A DNA stretch of 64,000 nucleotides from Litoreibacter albidus (GCF_900107015.1 NZ_FNOI01000002.1:310001-374000), one strand, 5' to 3'. Shown: positions 43,219 through 52,022, counted from the first letter of the stretch. Made by a program: numbers and translations. Notes: generated from the sequence alone by a model not told the origin.

Positions 43219-44526
43219 TTAGTAGTAGCCGGCTTTCTTCATCTCACGGTCCGCAGCCGCTTGGCTGTTCGCCAAGGCTTCTTCAACCGTGATGTTGCCT
43301 GCCAAAGCGTCGGTCATTTGCTGACCAACAGCCGTACCAATCGCTTGGAACTCAGGGATCGCAGCGAACTGAACGCCCACATATGGGGATGGGTTCAGGG
43401 TGCTGTCTTCTGGGTTCGCCGACAGAATGGCTTTCAGCTCTGCTTCGTCAAAGGTGGCAGCTTCTTGGAAGTTCGGGTTGTCGTATGTCGACTGACGTGT
43501 GCCTGTCGGCACGGCGCCCCAACCGTTCTTTTCAGCAACCATTTCGATGTAGGCTTTGGAAGTCGCCCACTCTACGAAGGTTTTCGCGTCTTCGCTTTGC
43601 TTGGTGCCAGCCGGTACAGCCAAGGACCATGCCCACAGCCAGTTTGCACCTTTGGTGGTCGCTTTTTGTGGCGATTGAGCGAAGGCGATCTTGTCTGCAA
43701 CTTTGGACTGCGCAGGGTCGGTCACGAAGGATGCCGCAATCGTCGCGTCAATCCACATGCCGCATTTGCCTTCGTTGATCAAAGCAAGAATCTCGTTGAA
43801 CGAGTTACCTTCAGAGCCGGGAGGGCCCGATTCATTCAGCATATCAACATAGAAGGTCACAGCGTCATTCCATGCGGCGGAATCCAGCGCTGGTGTCCAG
43901 TCTTCGTTAAACCACTGCGCACCGAAGGAGTTCGCCATGGTCGTGATGAACGCCATGTTGTCGCCCCAGCCCGGCTTGCCGCGCAGGCAGATGCCGTAAA
44001 CGCCTTCGTCTTTGTTGGTGATCGCTTTGGCAACTTCGCGAACGTGGTCCCAAGTCGGGTTGTCCTCGATTGTCATGCCAGCCGCGTCGACCAGGTCCTT
44101 GCGGTACATGATCATCGACGATTCGCCGTAGAACGGTGCCGCGTACAGTTTGCCTTCATGGCTCAAACCGCCGCGCATCGCTGGCAGGATGTCCTCAACA
44201 TCGTACTCAGCGTCGAACGTCAGCTCTTCCAGCCAACCGCGTGCGCCCCAGATCGGCGCTTCATACATGCCGATTGTCATAACGTCGAACTGGCCACCCT
44301 TGGTGGTGATGTCCGTTGTGACGCGGGACCGCAGGGTGCCTTCGTCCAAAGTCACCCAGTTCAGGGTGATGCCGGGGTTGGCGGCTTCAAACTCCGGGGT
44401 GAATTTTTGCATTTCGACCATGTGGCCGTTGTTTACAGTTGCGATTGTCAGCTCGCCGGCGGCTGCGACAGAAGCGCCAGCTACACCAAGGGCCAAGCCC
44501 AACGCGGTATTGCGAAGAGATTTCAT
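43219..44526 (-). CDS. smoE: Polyol ABC transporter substrate-binding protein (SmoE-like)
   Basis: This periplasmic binding protein has 435 residues from the ATG at 44526, with GGGAGGAAAAC directly upstream. A signal peptide is clear: MKSLRNTALGLALGVAGASV ending VAAA before GELTIATVNN. The mature chain is a cluster-B (CUT1) binding protein, with MIMYRKDLVDAAGMT and LWAWSLAVPAGTKQSEDAKT as typical blocks. It is the first gene of the operon. Homology to the sorbitol/mannitol protein SmoE and the in-operon polyol dehydrogenase support a polyol ligand. Confidence 0.9.
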   Translation of the reverse strand: MKSLRNTALGLALGVAGASVAAAGELTIATVNNGHMVEMQKFTPEFEAANPGITLNWVTLDEGTLRSRVTTDITTKGGQFDVMTIGMYEAPIWGARGWLEELTFDAEYDVEDILPAMRGGLSHEGKLYAAPFYGESSMIMYRKDLVDAAGMTIEDNPTWDHVREVAKAITNKDEGVYGICLRGKPGWGDNMAFITTMANSFGAQWFNEDWTPALDSAAWNDAVTFYVDMLNESGPPGSEGNSFNEILALINEGKCGMWIDATIAASFVTDPAQSKVADKIAFAQSPQKATTKGANWLWAWSLAVPAGTKQSEDAKTFVEWATSKAYIEMVAEKNGWGAVPTGTRQSTYDNPNFQEAATFDEAELKAILSANPEDSTLNPSPYVGVQFAAIPEFQAIGTAVGQQMTDALAGNITVEEALANSQAAADREMKKAGYY

Positions 44527-44615
44527 GTTTTCCTCCCTGAAATCACGGTCAATTAATTCCGTAGTCCTATGGTGCTGGGTTCGCCTTGCGTCAGCCAATA
44601 CCATTTTTTCAAGTC

Positions 44616-44644
44616 ATGATACTTTTTCGACTCTATCAGGTCAA
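44616..44644 (-). promoter_or_regulatory. Promoter of the polyol transport operon
   Basis: On the minus strand TTGACC (44644-44639) and TATCAT (44621-44616) are 17 bases apart, about 90 bases upstream of the smoE-like start codon. This is the best -35/-10 pair in the 340-base gap between smoE and msrB. Assigned by eye. Confidence 0.6.
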
Positions 44645-44654
44645 AAAAGCCGTA

Positions 44655-44666
44655 TATAGCGCTATA
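44655..44666. promoter_or_regulatory. 12-bp palindrome upstream of the polyol promoter
   Basis: TATAGCGCTATA is a perfect palindrome 11 bases upstream of the -35 hexamer of the polyol promoter. That is a typical position for an activator site, but AraC proteins more often use direct repeats, so the binder is unknown. It also lies upstream of msrB on the other strand. Confidence 0.4.
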
Positions 44667-44866
44667 ATAATACAACTCTGACATTCAACTGCCTAAGTAT
44701 AGCCTGATTCTCACCAATCCCCGCGCCCGAATTCGAGCCACTTAGTGCCCCGATATGTGGGGCCATGAGGGGCCGGTCACAAACTCTTGAAATGGCAGAA
44801 TGGTAAATCAGACGCCAAGCCCCTACTTTCGGTACAACCAACGACAAACACCCTAGGAGCCGCGCA

Positions 44867-45313
44867 ATGAAGTACGCAAAATCCGACGAAGCCATATCCA
44901 AGCTGTCCCCCGAACAATACCGCGTCACTCAGGAAAGCGGCACGGAGCGCGCGTTCACCGGCCCCCTGAATGACAATAAGGAACCTGGCATCTACGTTGA
45001 TATCGTCTCGGGTGAGCCGCTGTTTGCCTCCTCCGACAAATACGATGCCGGCTGCGGCTGGCCAAGCTTCACCAAGCCTATCGTCACCGAGCACGTGACG
45101 GAACACACTGACGACACCCTCGGCATGGTGCGCACCGAAGTGCGTTCCCTGCACGGCGATAGCCACTTGGGCCACGTGTTTCCGGACGGCCCCGCCGACC
45201 GTGGCGGGCTGCGCTACTGCATCAACTCCGCCAGCCTGCGGTTTATCCATCGTGACAACATGGTCGCGGAAGGCTACGGCGACTTACTGAACCAAGTGGA
45301 GGAAGTAGAATGA
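44867..45313 (+). CDS. msrB: Peptide-methionine (R)-S-oxide reductase MsrB, zinc-less form
   Basis: MsrB reduces methionine R-sulfoxide in proteins. The 148-residue protein has the catalytic cysteine in [14 protein letters not shown] (Cys118) and a second cysteine in DAGCGWPSF (Cys63), suited as resolving residue. The two CxxC pairs that bind structural zinc in E. coli MsrB are absent: the corresponding places read [11 protein letters not shown] and [22 protein letters not shown] is conserved. There is no signal peptide. It overlaps msrA by four bases, so both stereoisomers are handled by one transcript. Confidence 0.95.
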   Translation: MKYAKSDEAISKLSPEQYRVTQESGTERAFTGPLNDNKEPGIYVDIVSGEPLFASSDKYDAGCGWPSFTKPIVTEHVTEHTDDTLGMVRTEVRSLHGDSHLGHVFPDGPADRGGLRYCINSASLRFIHRDNMVAEGYGDLLNQVEEVE

Positions 45314-45816
45314 CAACTCGTGCTGTACTCGCAGGCGGCTGCTTTTGGGGTATGCAAGACCTGATCCGTAAGAAACATGGCGTGATCTCTACCCGTGTCG
45401 GCTACACCGGCGGCGACGTGCAAAACGCGACATACCGCGACCACGGCACCCACGCCGAGGGGATCGAGATCACATTTGATCCCGACATCATCAGCTACCG
45501 CCAGCTGCTGGAGTTCTTCTTCCAGATCCACGACCCGACCACAGAAAACCGCCAAGGCAACGACCGCGGCATGTCTTACCGCTCCGCGATCTACTACGTG
45601 GACGAGGACCAAAAAGCCGTGGCGCTGGACACGATCGCGGACGTGGATGCCTCCGGCCTCTGGCCCGGCAAGGTCGTGACAGAGGTAGAGCCGGTTGGCG
45701 ACTTCTGGGAAGCGGAGCCAGAGCATCAGGATTATCTGGAGCGCCTGCCCAACGGTTACACCTGCCACTTCGCCCGCCCCGATTGGGTCTTGCCCAAACG
45801 CGCGGCGGCTGAATAA
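45310..45816 (+). CDS. msrA: Peptide-methionine (S)-S-oxide reductase MsrA
   Basis: MsrA reduces methionine S-sulfoxide. The 168-residue cytosolic protein carries the active-site motif [11 protein letters not shown] (Cys11), followed by [15 protein letters not shown] and [11 protein letters not shown], all conserved. [22 protein letters not shown] is also typical. There is no obvious C-terminal resolving-cysteine pair, so the recycling mechanism may differ from E. coli MsrA. It is translationally coupled to msrB. Confidence 0.97.
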   Translation: MTTRAVLAGGCFWGMQDLIRKKHGVISTRVGYTGGDVQNATYRDHGTHAEGIEITFDPDIISYRQLLEFFFQIHDPTTENRQGNDRGMSYRSAIYYVDEDQKAVALDTIADVDASGLWPGKVVTEVEPVGDFWEAEPEHQDYLERLPNGYTCHFARPDWVLPKRAAAE

Positions 45817-45840
45817 GCGAGCAGTTACCACAGAACACTT

Positions 45841-45865
45841 AGGTTAGGGGCACCGCCTCTAACCT
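45841..45865. terminator. Hairpin between convergent msrA and siderophore ATPase genes
   Basis: AGGTTAGGGG (45841-45850) and CCTCTAACCT (45856-45865) form a 10-bp stem with one G-T pair and a 5-base loop. The right arm overlaps the stop of the leftward ATPase gene. The place between convergent genes suggests a bidirectional terminator, although there is no T run. Confidence 0.55.
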
Positions 45866-46604
45866 ACACCTGAACCAAAGGCCGCCCGTCGATCTGATGC
45901 ACGGTCGCCCGCGTCCCGAAAACATCCGCCAGCAAGTCTTCTGTCACCACGTCAGCAGGTGTGCCGACCGCGTGAATGCGGCCATCCTTCATAGCCACGA
46001 TCTGATCCGCATAGCTGCTGGCGTAGTTGATGTCGTGCAGCACGATCACCACCGTGCGCCCAAGCGCCCGCAACATCCGCATCAACGACCGCGACGCCGC
46101 GATATCAAGGTTGTTCAACGGCTCATCCAGCAGCACATAATCGGTGCTTTGCGCATGGATCATCGCCACCTGTGCCCGCTGGCGTTGCCCGCCCGACAGC
46201 GTGTCCAGCTGTCGGCCTGCCAGATCATTCAACCCGAACCGGTGCAACGTCTGCGCCACGATCTGCGCGTCTTCCTCCGTGCCGCGCCCCTTGTGGTAAG
46301 GGTAGCGCCCAAAGCTGACCAAATCGCGCACCGTCAGACGCGGCGCCGCATCCGCACTCTGCGGCAGGATCGCCAGTTTGCGCGCCAGTACATCCGACGG
46401 ACAGGCCCCGATGGTCAGATCATCCACCGTGATCGACCCGCTTTGCAGCGGGATCAGCCGCGCAATAAGGGACAGCAACGTCGACTTGCCCGCGCCGTTA
46501 GGCCCGATCAGCGCGGTCACCCCACCCGCTGCCAGCTCGACACTGACATCAGACAGGATCGTGGCCCCGCCAATCCGGTGCGTCACATGAGAGACCTTAA
46601 TCAC
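45864..46604 (-). CDS. Siderophore ABC transporter ATP-binding protein
   Basis: This is the ATPase of an iron-chelate importer of the FecE/FepC/YclP type, 246 residues. The start is a GTG at 46604 overlapping the upstream permease stop (GTGA); a longer frame to 46973 lies inside the permease gene and is rejected. Walker A is ALIGPNGAGKSTLLSLIARL, the signature is LSGGQRQRAQVAMIHAQ, Walker B is YVLLDEPLNNLD and the H-loop is VIVLHDINYASSYAD. It is the last gene of the binding protein-permease-permease-ATPase operon. Confidence 0.93.
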   Translation of the reverse strand: MIKVSHVTHRIGGATILSDVSVELAAGGVTALIGPNGAGKSTLLSLIARLIPLQSGSITVDDLTIGACPSDVLARKLAILPQSADAAPRLTVRDLVSFGRYPYHKGRGTEEDAQIVAQTLHRFGLNDLAGRQLDTLSGGQRQRAQVAMIHAQSTDYVLLDEPLNNLDIAASRSLMRMLRALGRTVVIVLHDINYASSYADQIVAMKDGRIHAVGTPADVVTEDLLADVFGTRATVHQIDGRPLVQV

Positions 46605-47545
46605 CTGCTCATCCCCTTTAGAAGTAACCCCAAGAACACCGCCCCGCCGAGCAGGTCGATCACCACCGAAAGCGGCGTCGACAACGCCAGAACCCGCTCC
46701 AAAACCGTCTGCCCCCCGATCAAGGTGATCGCGCAGATCAACACGGCGCAGGGCAGCAAAACCGCGTGGCGCGCGGCGGGGGTGACTTGATGCGCAAGGC
46801 TCACCACCAGCAGTCCAAGGAACACAATCGGCCCGACCAAGGCCGTCGACACCGACACCAAAGCCGCGACGATTACCAAAACCTGCAACGTTGCCCTCTG
46901 CGGGGTTTCCCCCAAATTCGTCGCCGTATCGTGCCCAAGCTCCAACACGTCCAGCCGGTGCCGCATGCGCCACGCAAATGCCAAGGCGATGCCCGCAAGG
47001 ACCGCTGCAATCAGCAGCAGGTCAGTCTCGATCCGGCCAAACCGTGCGTAGGAATTCACCTGCACCACCGCGTACTCGTTCGGGTCAATCATGCGTTGTA
47101 GAAAACCCGTGACCGCACGAAACAGCACCCCGAATATGATCCCCGTCAGGATCATCCGCATTATGTCTTGGCGGGCTTGCGACAGCAGCGTGCCGAACAG
47201 CACCAGCGCCGCCCCCATCAGCAGCCCCACGTTCAGAACGAACTGCCCGATCACAGGCAGCCGCACGTACTCCTGCCCGCCCAGCACGAAAATCAAGGCC
47301 GTCAGTATCAGCACATACAGCGCGTCAAACCCCATGATGGAGGGCGTCAGAATTCGGTTCTGAGTAATCGTTTGAAACAACACCGTGGATGTCGGAACAG
47401 CCAATGCCACCAGTAGCAACGCCGCCAGCTTTGCGCCCCGAAACGGCAGGACAAACCCCCAGCTGCCCTGCGCCCCAAGGGTCATATACCCCGCAACGCA
47501 GATCGCCAGCACCGCCGCTAAACCGATTAAACGCCTAGGGTACAT
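46601..47545 (-). CDS. Siderophore ABC transporter permease (second)
   Basis: This FecCD-family permease has 314 residues from the ATG at 47545, with GAGG five bases upstream. It overlaps the first permease gene by 11 bases. Many hydrophobic segments are visible (about eight to nine), including LAALLLVALAVPTSTVLFQT and LVGPIVFLGLLVVSLAHQVT, the latter being the conserved GPIxFxGL motif. The spacing between PTSTVLFQTITQNRILTPSI and the rest matches YclO/VctG-type permeases, used for catecholate siderophores such as petrobactin or vibriobactin. Confidence 0.92.
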   Translation of the reverse strand: MYPRRLIGLAAVLAICVAGYMTLGAQGSWGFVLPFRGAKLAALLLVALAVPTSTVLFQTITQNRILTPSIMGFDALYVLILTALIFVLGGQEYVRLPVIGQFVLNVGLLMGAALVLFGTLLSQARQDIMRMILTGIIFGVLFRAVTGFLQRMIDPNEYAVVQVNSYARFGRIETDLLLIAAVLAGIALAFAWRMRHRLDVLELGHDTATNLGETPQRATLQVLVIVAALVSVSTALVGPIVFLGLLVVSLAHQVTPAARHAVLLPCAVLICAITLIGGQTVLERVLALSTPLSVVIDLLGGAVFLGLLLKGMSR

Positions 47546-48473
47546 GACGCCTCGGAACGTACAGCAGCCACAGAAACACCCCTGTCCCGATAATCCCGAA
47601 CACGGTGCCAACCGGTATCTCATAAGGGTAGCGCAGCAACCGGCCCAGAATATCGCTCGCCAACACGAAAGCCGCCCCCGTGAAGGCAGTCACGGGCAAG
47701 GTGGTGCGCAGGTTTTCACCGTAGAGGCGCGAAATGATGTTCGGCACCACCAGCCCCACAAACGGGATCATTCCGACAGTCACCACGGTCAACGCGGTCA
47801 CAACCGATATGGCCACCAGCCCGATGAGCACAACCTGACCGTAGTTCAAGCCAAGGTTCACGCTGGCCACTCGCCCCATGCCAACAATTGCAAACTGGTC
47901 GGCTGCAAAGTAACTGGCGGCGGCGACAATGGCGGCGACCCACAACAACTCGTAACGCCCCTGCAAAACGCCAGAGAATTCTCCGTTCATCCAAACATCG
48001 ATGTATTGCAACAAGTCCGCCTGAAACGCGACATAGGTGACCCCTGCCCCGATGATGCCCCCGTAAATAATGCCCACCAAGGGCACCAGCAGCGGCTGCG
48101 TCGGTGGCAGGCGGCGCACGATGGCAAGAAAACCAAGGCTACTTCCCAACGCCGTCGCAGAGGCCAGCACCATCTTCACAAAGATGGAGGCCTGCGGCGC
48201 GAACAACGTCACCAGCAAGATACCCAAAGCTGCGCCTTGCCCTGTGCCCGACGTCATCGGCTCCACAAACCGGTTGCGCACCAGCATCTGCATAATCGCC
48301 CCGCAAATGGCCAGCCCCGCACCCGTGATAAGCACCGCGATGGTGCGCGGCACGCGACTGATCACCAGCACCTGCCACGCCTTGGCGTCGGCGGTCAGAT
48401 CAATGACCCCGACGCCAAGCGACAACAGACACAAGATTAGCAGCGCAAACGCCGCCCAGAAAACGCGGAGCAC
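47535..48473 (-). CDS. Siderophore ABC transporter permease (first)
   Basis: This FecCD-family permease has 312 residues and starts with GTG at 48473, nine bases after the binding-protein stop. SRVPRTIAVLITGAGLAICG followed by AIMQMLVRNRFVEPMTSGTGQGAALG is the conserved RxPR...GxxLAxxGxxxQ...NPLAxP-type block (here NRFVEP). IPFVGLVVPNIISRLYGENL is the second conserved motif. It should heterodimerise with the following permease. Confidence 0.93.
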   Translation of the reverse strand: MLRVFWAAFALLILCLLSLGVGVIDLTADAKAWQVLVISRVPRTIAVLITGAGLAICGAIMQMLVRNRFVEPMTSGTGQGAALGILLVTLFAPQASIFVKMVLASATALGSSLGFLAIVRRLPPTQPLLVPLVGIIYGGIIGAGVTYVAFQADLLQYIDVWMNGEFSGVLQGRYELLWVAAIVAAASYFAADQFAIVGMGRVASVNLGLNYGQVVLIGLVAISVVTALTVVTVGMIPFVGLVVPNIISRLYGENLRTTLPVTAFTGAAFVLASDILGRLLRYPYEIPVGTVFGIIGTGVFLWLLYVPRRHVP

Positions 48474-48482
48474 CTAGTCGCC

Positions 48483-49364
48483 TCAGAACGCGGATTCGAT
48501 GTCTTTCAGGGTTTGCGTCATAGACTGGATGCCGCCCCCTGCGATGTAAATCGGGGCGGGATTCAGATAAAGCACATTGCCGTTCGCCCACGCCTTTGTC
48601 TCATGAACCAGCGCGTTATCAAGCGTCGCCTTGGCATTATCGCCGTCCGTCCCGATGGCAGCGAGACGGTCGACGATCAGCAGAATGTCAGGGTTGGCAT
48701 CGCGAATAAATTCGAAGCTGACCGCCTCGCCGTGGGTGGATTGCGCCACCCCGTCCACGGCCTCCGGCAGGTCCAACGCGCTATGCAGCCAGCCAAAGCG
48801 CCCACCGACACCGTAGGTCGACACCTTTGGCCCGTTGGTCATCACGATCAGCGCCGTGCCCTTATCCGCCACCGCATCCTTGGTCGCTTGAAGTTGAGCC
48901 TCAAAACCCGCCTTCAACGCGGCCGCCTCATCTGCCTTGTCAAAAATGGCACCGTAAGCTTCCAGTCGCGCCAACCCTTCGCCAACGACGTCATCATAGA
49001 TTGTCATGTCGAGTGTCGGCGCAATTTTGGCCAGTTCCGGCACCTGCTCGGACGACCGCCCGCCCGCAATAATCAGGTCCGGCTGCATGGCGTTCACCGC
49101 CTCGAAATCCGGCTCGAATAGTGATCCCACGGCGGTGGTGCCCGTCGCCGCGCTTTCCAGATAGGGCAGATAGACCGGCGAAACCAAGCCGTCGACCGCG
49201 ACGCCCAAGGCCTGCAATGTGTCCATCGCCGCAAGGTCGAACACGGCGATCTTGTCGGGGCTCGCCTCGACACTCACGGAGCCTGTGAAGGTTTCCACCT
49301 CAACGGTTTGTGCGATGGCTGGGCTGGAAAGCCCAATAAGAACAACGGCTAGCTGCTTTAGCAT
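48483..49364 (-). CDS. Siderophore ABC transporter substrate-binding protein
   Basis: This cluster-A (class III) periplasmic binding protein has 293 residues from the ATG at 49364, with AGGAG upstream. The signal peptide is MLKQLAVVLIGLSSPAIAQ. The mature part (SVEASPDKIAVFDLAAMDTL, then PDLIIAGGRSSEQVPELAKI and FGWLHSALDLPEAVDG) resembles the YclQ/VctP group that binds catecholate or mixed siderophores. It heads the four-gene importer and is divergent from a DUF2218 gene; a TonB receptor lies just beyond. Confidence 0.9.
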   Translation of the reverse strand: MLKQLAVVLIGLSSPAIAQTVEVETFTGSVSVEASPDKIAVFDLAAMDTLQALGVAVDGLVSPVYLPYLESAATGTTAVGSLFEPDFEAVNAMQPDLIIAGGRSSEQVPELAKIAPTLDMTIYDDVVGEGLARLEAYGAIFDKADEAAALKAGFEAQLQATKDAVADKGTALIVMTNGPKVSTYGVGGRFGWLHSALDLPEAVDGVAQSTHGEAVSFEFIRDANPDILLIVDRLAAIGTDGDNAKATLDNALVHETKAWANGNVLYLNPAPIYIAGGGIQSMTQTLKDIESAF

Positions 49365-49439
49365 AGGACAACTCCTGTCATGCTGCATGGCTAGCACCGG
49401 ACCCGTTTGGCTGGGGTGGCTTGGCTTTGCGTTAACGAT

Positions 49440-49468
49440 TTGACCTTCCTTAGAACCTGCCATATGTG
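49440..49468 (+). promoter_or_regulatory. Promoter candidate for the DUF2218 gene
   Basis: TTGACC (49440-49445) and TATGTG (49463-49468) are separated by 17 bases and lie 50 bases before the DUF2218 start. The same 153-base gap must also carry the divergent binding-protein promoter. I could not identify a definite Fur, Irr or iron-rhodo box. Confidence 0.4.
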
Positions 49469-49517
49469 GTGTCCAGAGATTCCTTACTCTTTTAATCAGT
49501 TACTCAAGGAGACCCAC

Positions 49518-49814
49518 ATGCCCAAGACAATTGGACGGGTTGAGACGGCGAATAGCTCCAAATACCTGCAACAGCTTTGCAAGCATTTTGCGCATAAAAT
49601 TACCGTCGAGCATGACACCCATTCCGGCCGCGCAGAGTTCTCGCTTGGTACGGCAACGCTGAAGGCAGACGACGATGTGCTGACCGTGGAATTCGACCTT
49701 AACAGCGCCGAAGACACCGCCATGGCCCACCGCGTCATCGACAGTCATCTCGAAAAATTCGCGTTCCGCGAACAAATCACTGGGCTTGATTGGTCCACAC
49801 CAGCCGCTGGGTAA
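49518..49814 (+). CDS. DUF2218 domain protein in the siderophore locus
   Basis: This 98-residue small protein starts at the ATG at 49518 with AAGGAG upstream; a longer frame from 49407 lacks support. It matches DUF2218: KYLQQLCKHFAHKITVEHD, GRAEFSLGTATLKADDDVL and a C-terminal HRVIDSHLEKFAFREQITGL. It is predicted cytosolic, with several histidines. It lies between the siderophore ABC operon and the TonB-dependent receptor. Proteins of this family are frequently found beside iron-siderophore genes, which suggests a role in handling the imported chelate or iron; the function is unproven. Confidence 0.85.
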   Translation: MPKTIGRVETANSSKYLQQLCKHFAHKITVEHDTHSGRAEFSLGTATLKADDDVLTVEFDLNSAEDTAMAHRVIDSHLEKFAFREQITGLDWSTPAAG

Positions 49815-49916
49815 CCCCAGCGCCAAATCAACCCACGACCCCCTAACTCTCGGCAGCCAAGGCGACGACGCCCCAGCAACCTATACCTCCACTTCCTGCG
49901 TATAAGGTGCCGCACC

Positions 49917-51860
49917 ATGAAGACCCTTCCCATATTTATTCTGACCTCCACGGGTCTGGCCGCGACCGGCGCATTCGCGCAGTCCGGTGAGCCGTTTGAA
50001 CTCAACACAATCACCCTAGGCGTCAGCGCTGAAACCTCGGTCGACGTCACCGCCGAAGACATAGAGCGTCAGAACCCCGCCGACCTACAGGATCTCTACA
50101 AAAGTGAGCCATCCGTCGCCGTTGGCAGCTCCATCCCCGCATCTCAGAAACTCTATGTAAATGGGGTGGAGGAAACGAACCTGTCGGTGTCTATCGACGG
50201 CTCCCGCCAGAACAACAAAATCTTCCACCACAATGCGACAACCCTCATTGATCCGGCCCTGCTGAAAGCCGTCCGCATCGAACCCGGTGTAGCGGCGGCG
50301 GATGCCGGTCCCGGCGCGCTTGCCGGCTCCGTCGCCTATGAAACCAAAGATGTTGCTGACCTGCTGGACCCAGACCTGACATTCGGCGGTTTCGTCAAAG
50401 GCGAATACGACAGCAACGGCAACGTGTTTACCAACAGCACGTCCCTTTACGGGCGCAATGGCAACTTCGAATACCTCGGCTTCTTCAAGGTTGCGAACGG
50501 GGGCCTGCGCAAAGATGGCGATGATCTCGATATCATCGGTTCCGGCACCGGCATGTTCAGTGGCTTGGCCAAGGCTGCCTACACCACGGACACCGGCCAC
50601 CGGTTTGAGTTGTCCTACGAGAAGGTCAACGACGACGAAGCCCGCCCCTACCGCGCCAACATCGGGCAGATCATCGGCGGGCGCCCCGTGCCGCTGACCC
50701 GCAATTACGACTTGTCCCGTGAGAACGTGGTATTCACCTACAGCAACGACCAGCTGGGTGGCATCTGGGATCCGACCGTCACGCTGGCCTATAGTGCCAC
50801 TGATCTGGATATCGTGGAGACAAGCCAAACCAGCCGTGGCACCACACAAAGCTTCAATGGCTCGATTAAAAACCGGTTCGCGTTGGACGGCGGCTCTGTC
50901 ACGGCGGGGCTCGACTTCTATTCCGATCAGGCGGAGCTGGACTACCGCTCCGCCTCAGCCACGCAAACCCCGTCGGAGAAATCCAGCAACATCGGCATTT
51001 TCGCGCAAGCGCGCTTGGACCTGTCGGACCGCGCGCGCGTGTCGTTCGGCGGGCGCGCCGACTTTCAAAGGCACACCGGCATAGACGGCACCAAGTCTAA
51101 CGACAACGGCCTGTCCGGTAACATCAGCGGTGAGTTTGACCTCAACGACGTCGTCACCCTCAGCGCGGGCTACTCCCATGTTTGGGGCGGGGTAACGCTG
51201 GCCGAAAACTTTATCATGAACCCCGCATGGACCTACCCCACGGACGGCATAGAGGCGGCCACATCCGATAACCTGTTCGTCTCGGCGCGGGCCGACTTTG
51301 GCCACTGGGATGTGAAGGGTAAGCTGTTTAAAACCGACGTAGATAACGCGCGGACACCGTCCTATAGCGGCGGGCCAGACGGCACCACCAGCTTCACCTC
51401 TCGCGGGTTCGAGCTGGGGTTCGGCTACAACTGGGATAACGGCTTCCTGCGGCTGGGTTACGCGAACATCGACACAGAAATCGAAGGGCGCGTCGCGGAT
51501 TCCTACACCGGCAATTACCTGACCACCCCCATCGGCGAAATCATCACCATTGAGGCCGTGCACGCCCTGCCGCATCATGGCCTCACCTTCGGGGCAGACG
51601 CGCAGATCGTGCTGGAGGAAACCAACACCTATAGCTCTGCTGGTGGAAATGGTCCGGCCTTGCCCTCCTACGAGGTGGTGAACGCATTTGTTGAGTATAA
51701 GCCAAGCCGGGTAAAGAACCTGTCCCTCCGCGGCGAGATCAACAACATGTTCGACGCAAGCTACGCCAGCCGCGCCACCTACGGCCAAGAGTACGGCACG
51801 GTCGTGCCACTCAACGAGCCGGGCCGGTCCGTCAAAATCAGCGCGACGCTGAATTTCTAA
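49917..51860 (+). CDS. TonB-dependent siderophore receptor
   Basis: This outer-membrane gated channel has 647 residues. The signal peptide MKTLPIFILTSTGLAATGAF is cleaved near AFAQ. A TonB-box-like stretch (NTITLGVSAETSVDV) precedes the plug domain (DLQDLYKSEPSVAVGSSIPA, VEETNLSVSIDGSRQNNKIF, IEPGVAAADAGPGALAGSVA). The remainder alternates as beta strands with long loops, and the C-terminus is EPGRSVKISATLNF, ending in the expected aromatic residue. The neighbouring importer implies an iron-siderophore ligand, possibly heme, though the classical heme-receptor FRAP/NPNL box was not recognised. Confidence 0.92.
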   Translation: MKTLPIFILTSTGLAATGAFAQSGEPFELNTITLGVSAETSVDVTAEDIERQNPADLQDLYKSEPSVAVGSSIPASQKLYVNGVEETNLSVSIDGSRQNNKIFHHNATTLIDPALLKAVRIEPGVAAADAGPGALAGSVAYETKDVADLLDPDLTFGGFVKGEYDSNGNVFTNSTSLYGRNGNFEYLGFFKVANGGLRKDGDDLDIIGSGTGMFSGLAKAAYTTDTGHRFELSYEKVNDDEARPYRANIGQIIGGRPVPLTRNYDLSRENVVFTYSNDQLGGIWDPTVTLAYSATDLDIVETSQTSRGTTQSFNGSIKNRFALDGGSVTAGLDFYSDQAELDYRSASATQTPSEKSSNIGIFAQARLDLSDRARVSFGGRADFQRHTGIDGTKSNDNGLSGNISGEFDLNDVVTLSAGYSHVWGGVTLAENFIMNPAWTYPTDGIEAATSDNLFVSARADFGHWDVKGKLFKTDVDNARTPSYSGGPDGTTSFTSRGFELGFGYNWDNGFLRLGYANIDTEIEGRVADSYTGNYLTTPIGEIITIEAVHALPHHGLTFGADAQIVLEETNTYSSAGGNGPALPSYEVVNAFVEYKPSRVKNLSLRGEINNMFDASYASRATYGQEYGTVVPLNEPGRSVKISATLNF

Positions 51861-51867
51861 ACACGCA

Positions 51868-51889
51868 GAGGTGGGGGCACCCCCACCTC
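51868..51889. terminator. G-rich hairpin after the TonB receptor
   Basis: GAGGTGGGGG (51868-51877) and CCCCCACCTC (51880-51889) form a perfect 10-bp stem seven bases after the receptor stop, with a minimal 2-base (realistically 4-base) loop and no T run. It closely resembles the hairpins at 43181 and 45841. Confidence 0.6.
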
Positions 51890-52022
51890 ACACCCGCGAC
51901 AACTACTTAAGAGCCGCTAGGGGACCAAGCCGGTTGACAGAAACCACTGTGAGGCAAAGGATCACCGAAAACCCCTTAAAGAAGGGCGTATCGCATACCA
52001 TCGGTCAAATTGTGCAGCAAAC

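Noticed and set aside
43186-44556. 456-residue open frame on the plus strand
   Set aside because: It is antisense to the polyol-binding protein gene, has no family-like sequence and no ribosome-binding site.
46605-46973. N-terminal extension of the siderophore ATPase
   Set aside because: This stretch lies inside the second permease gene; the GTG at 46604 overlapping its stop is the sensible start.
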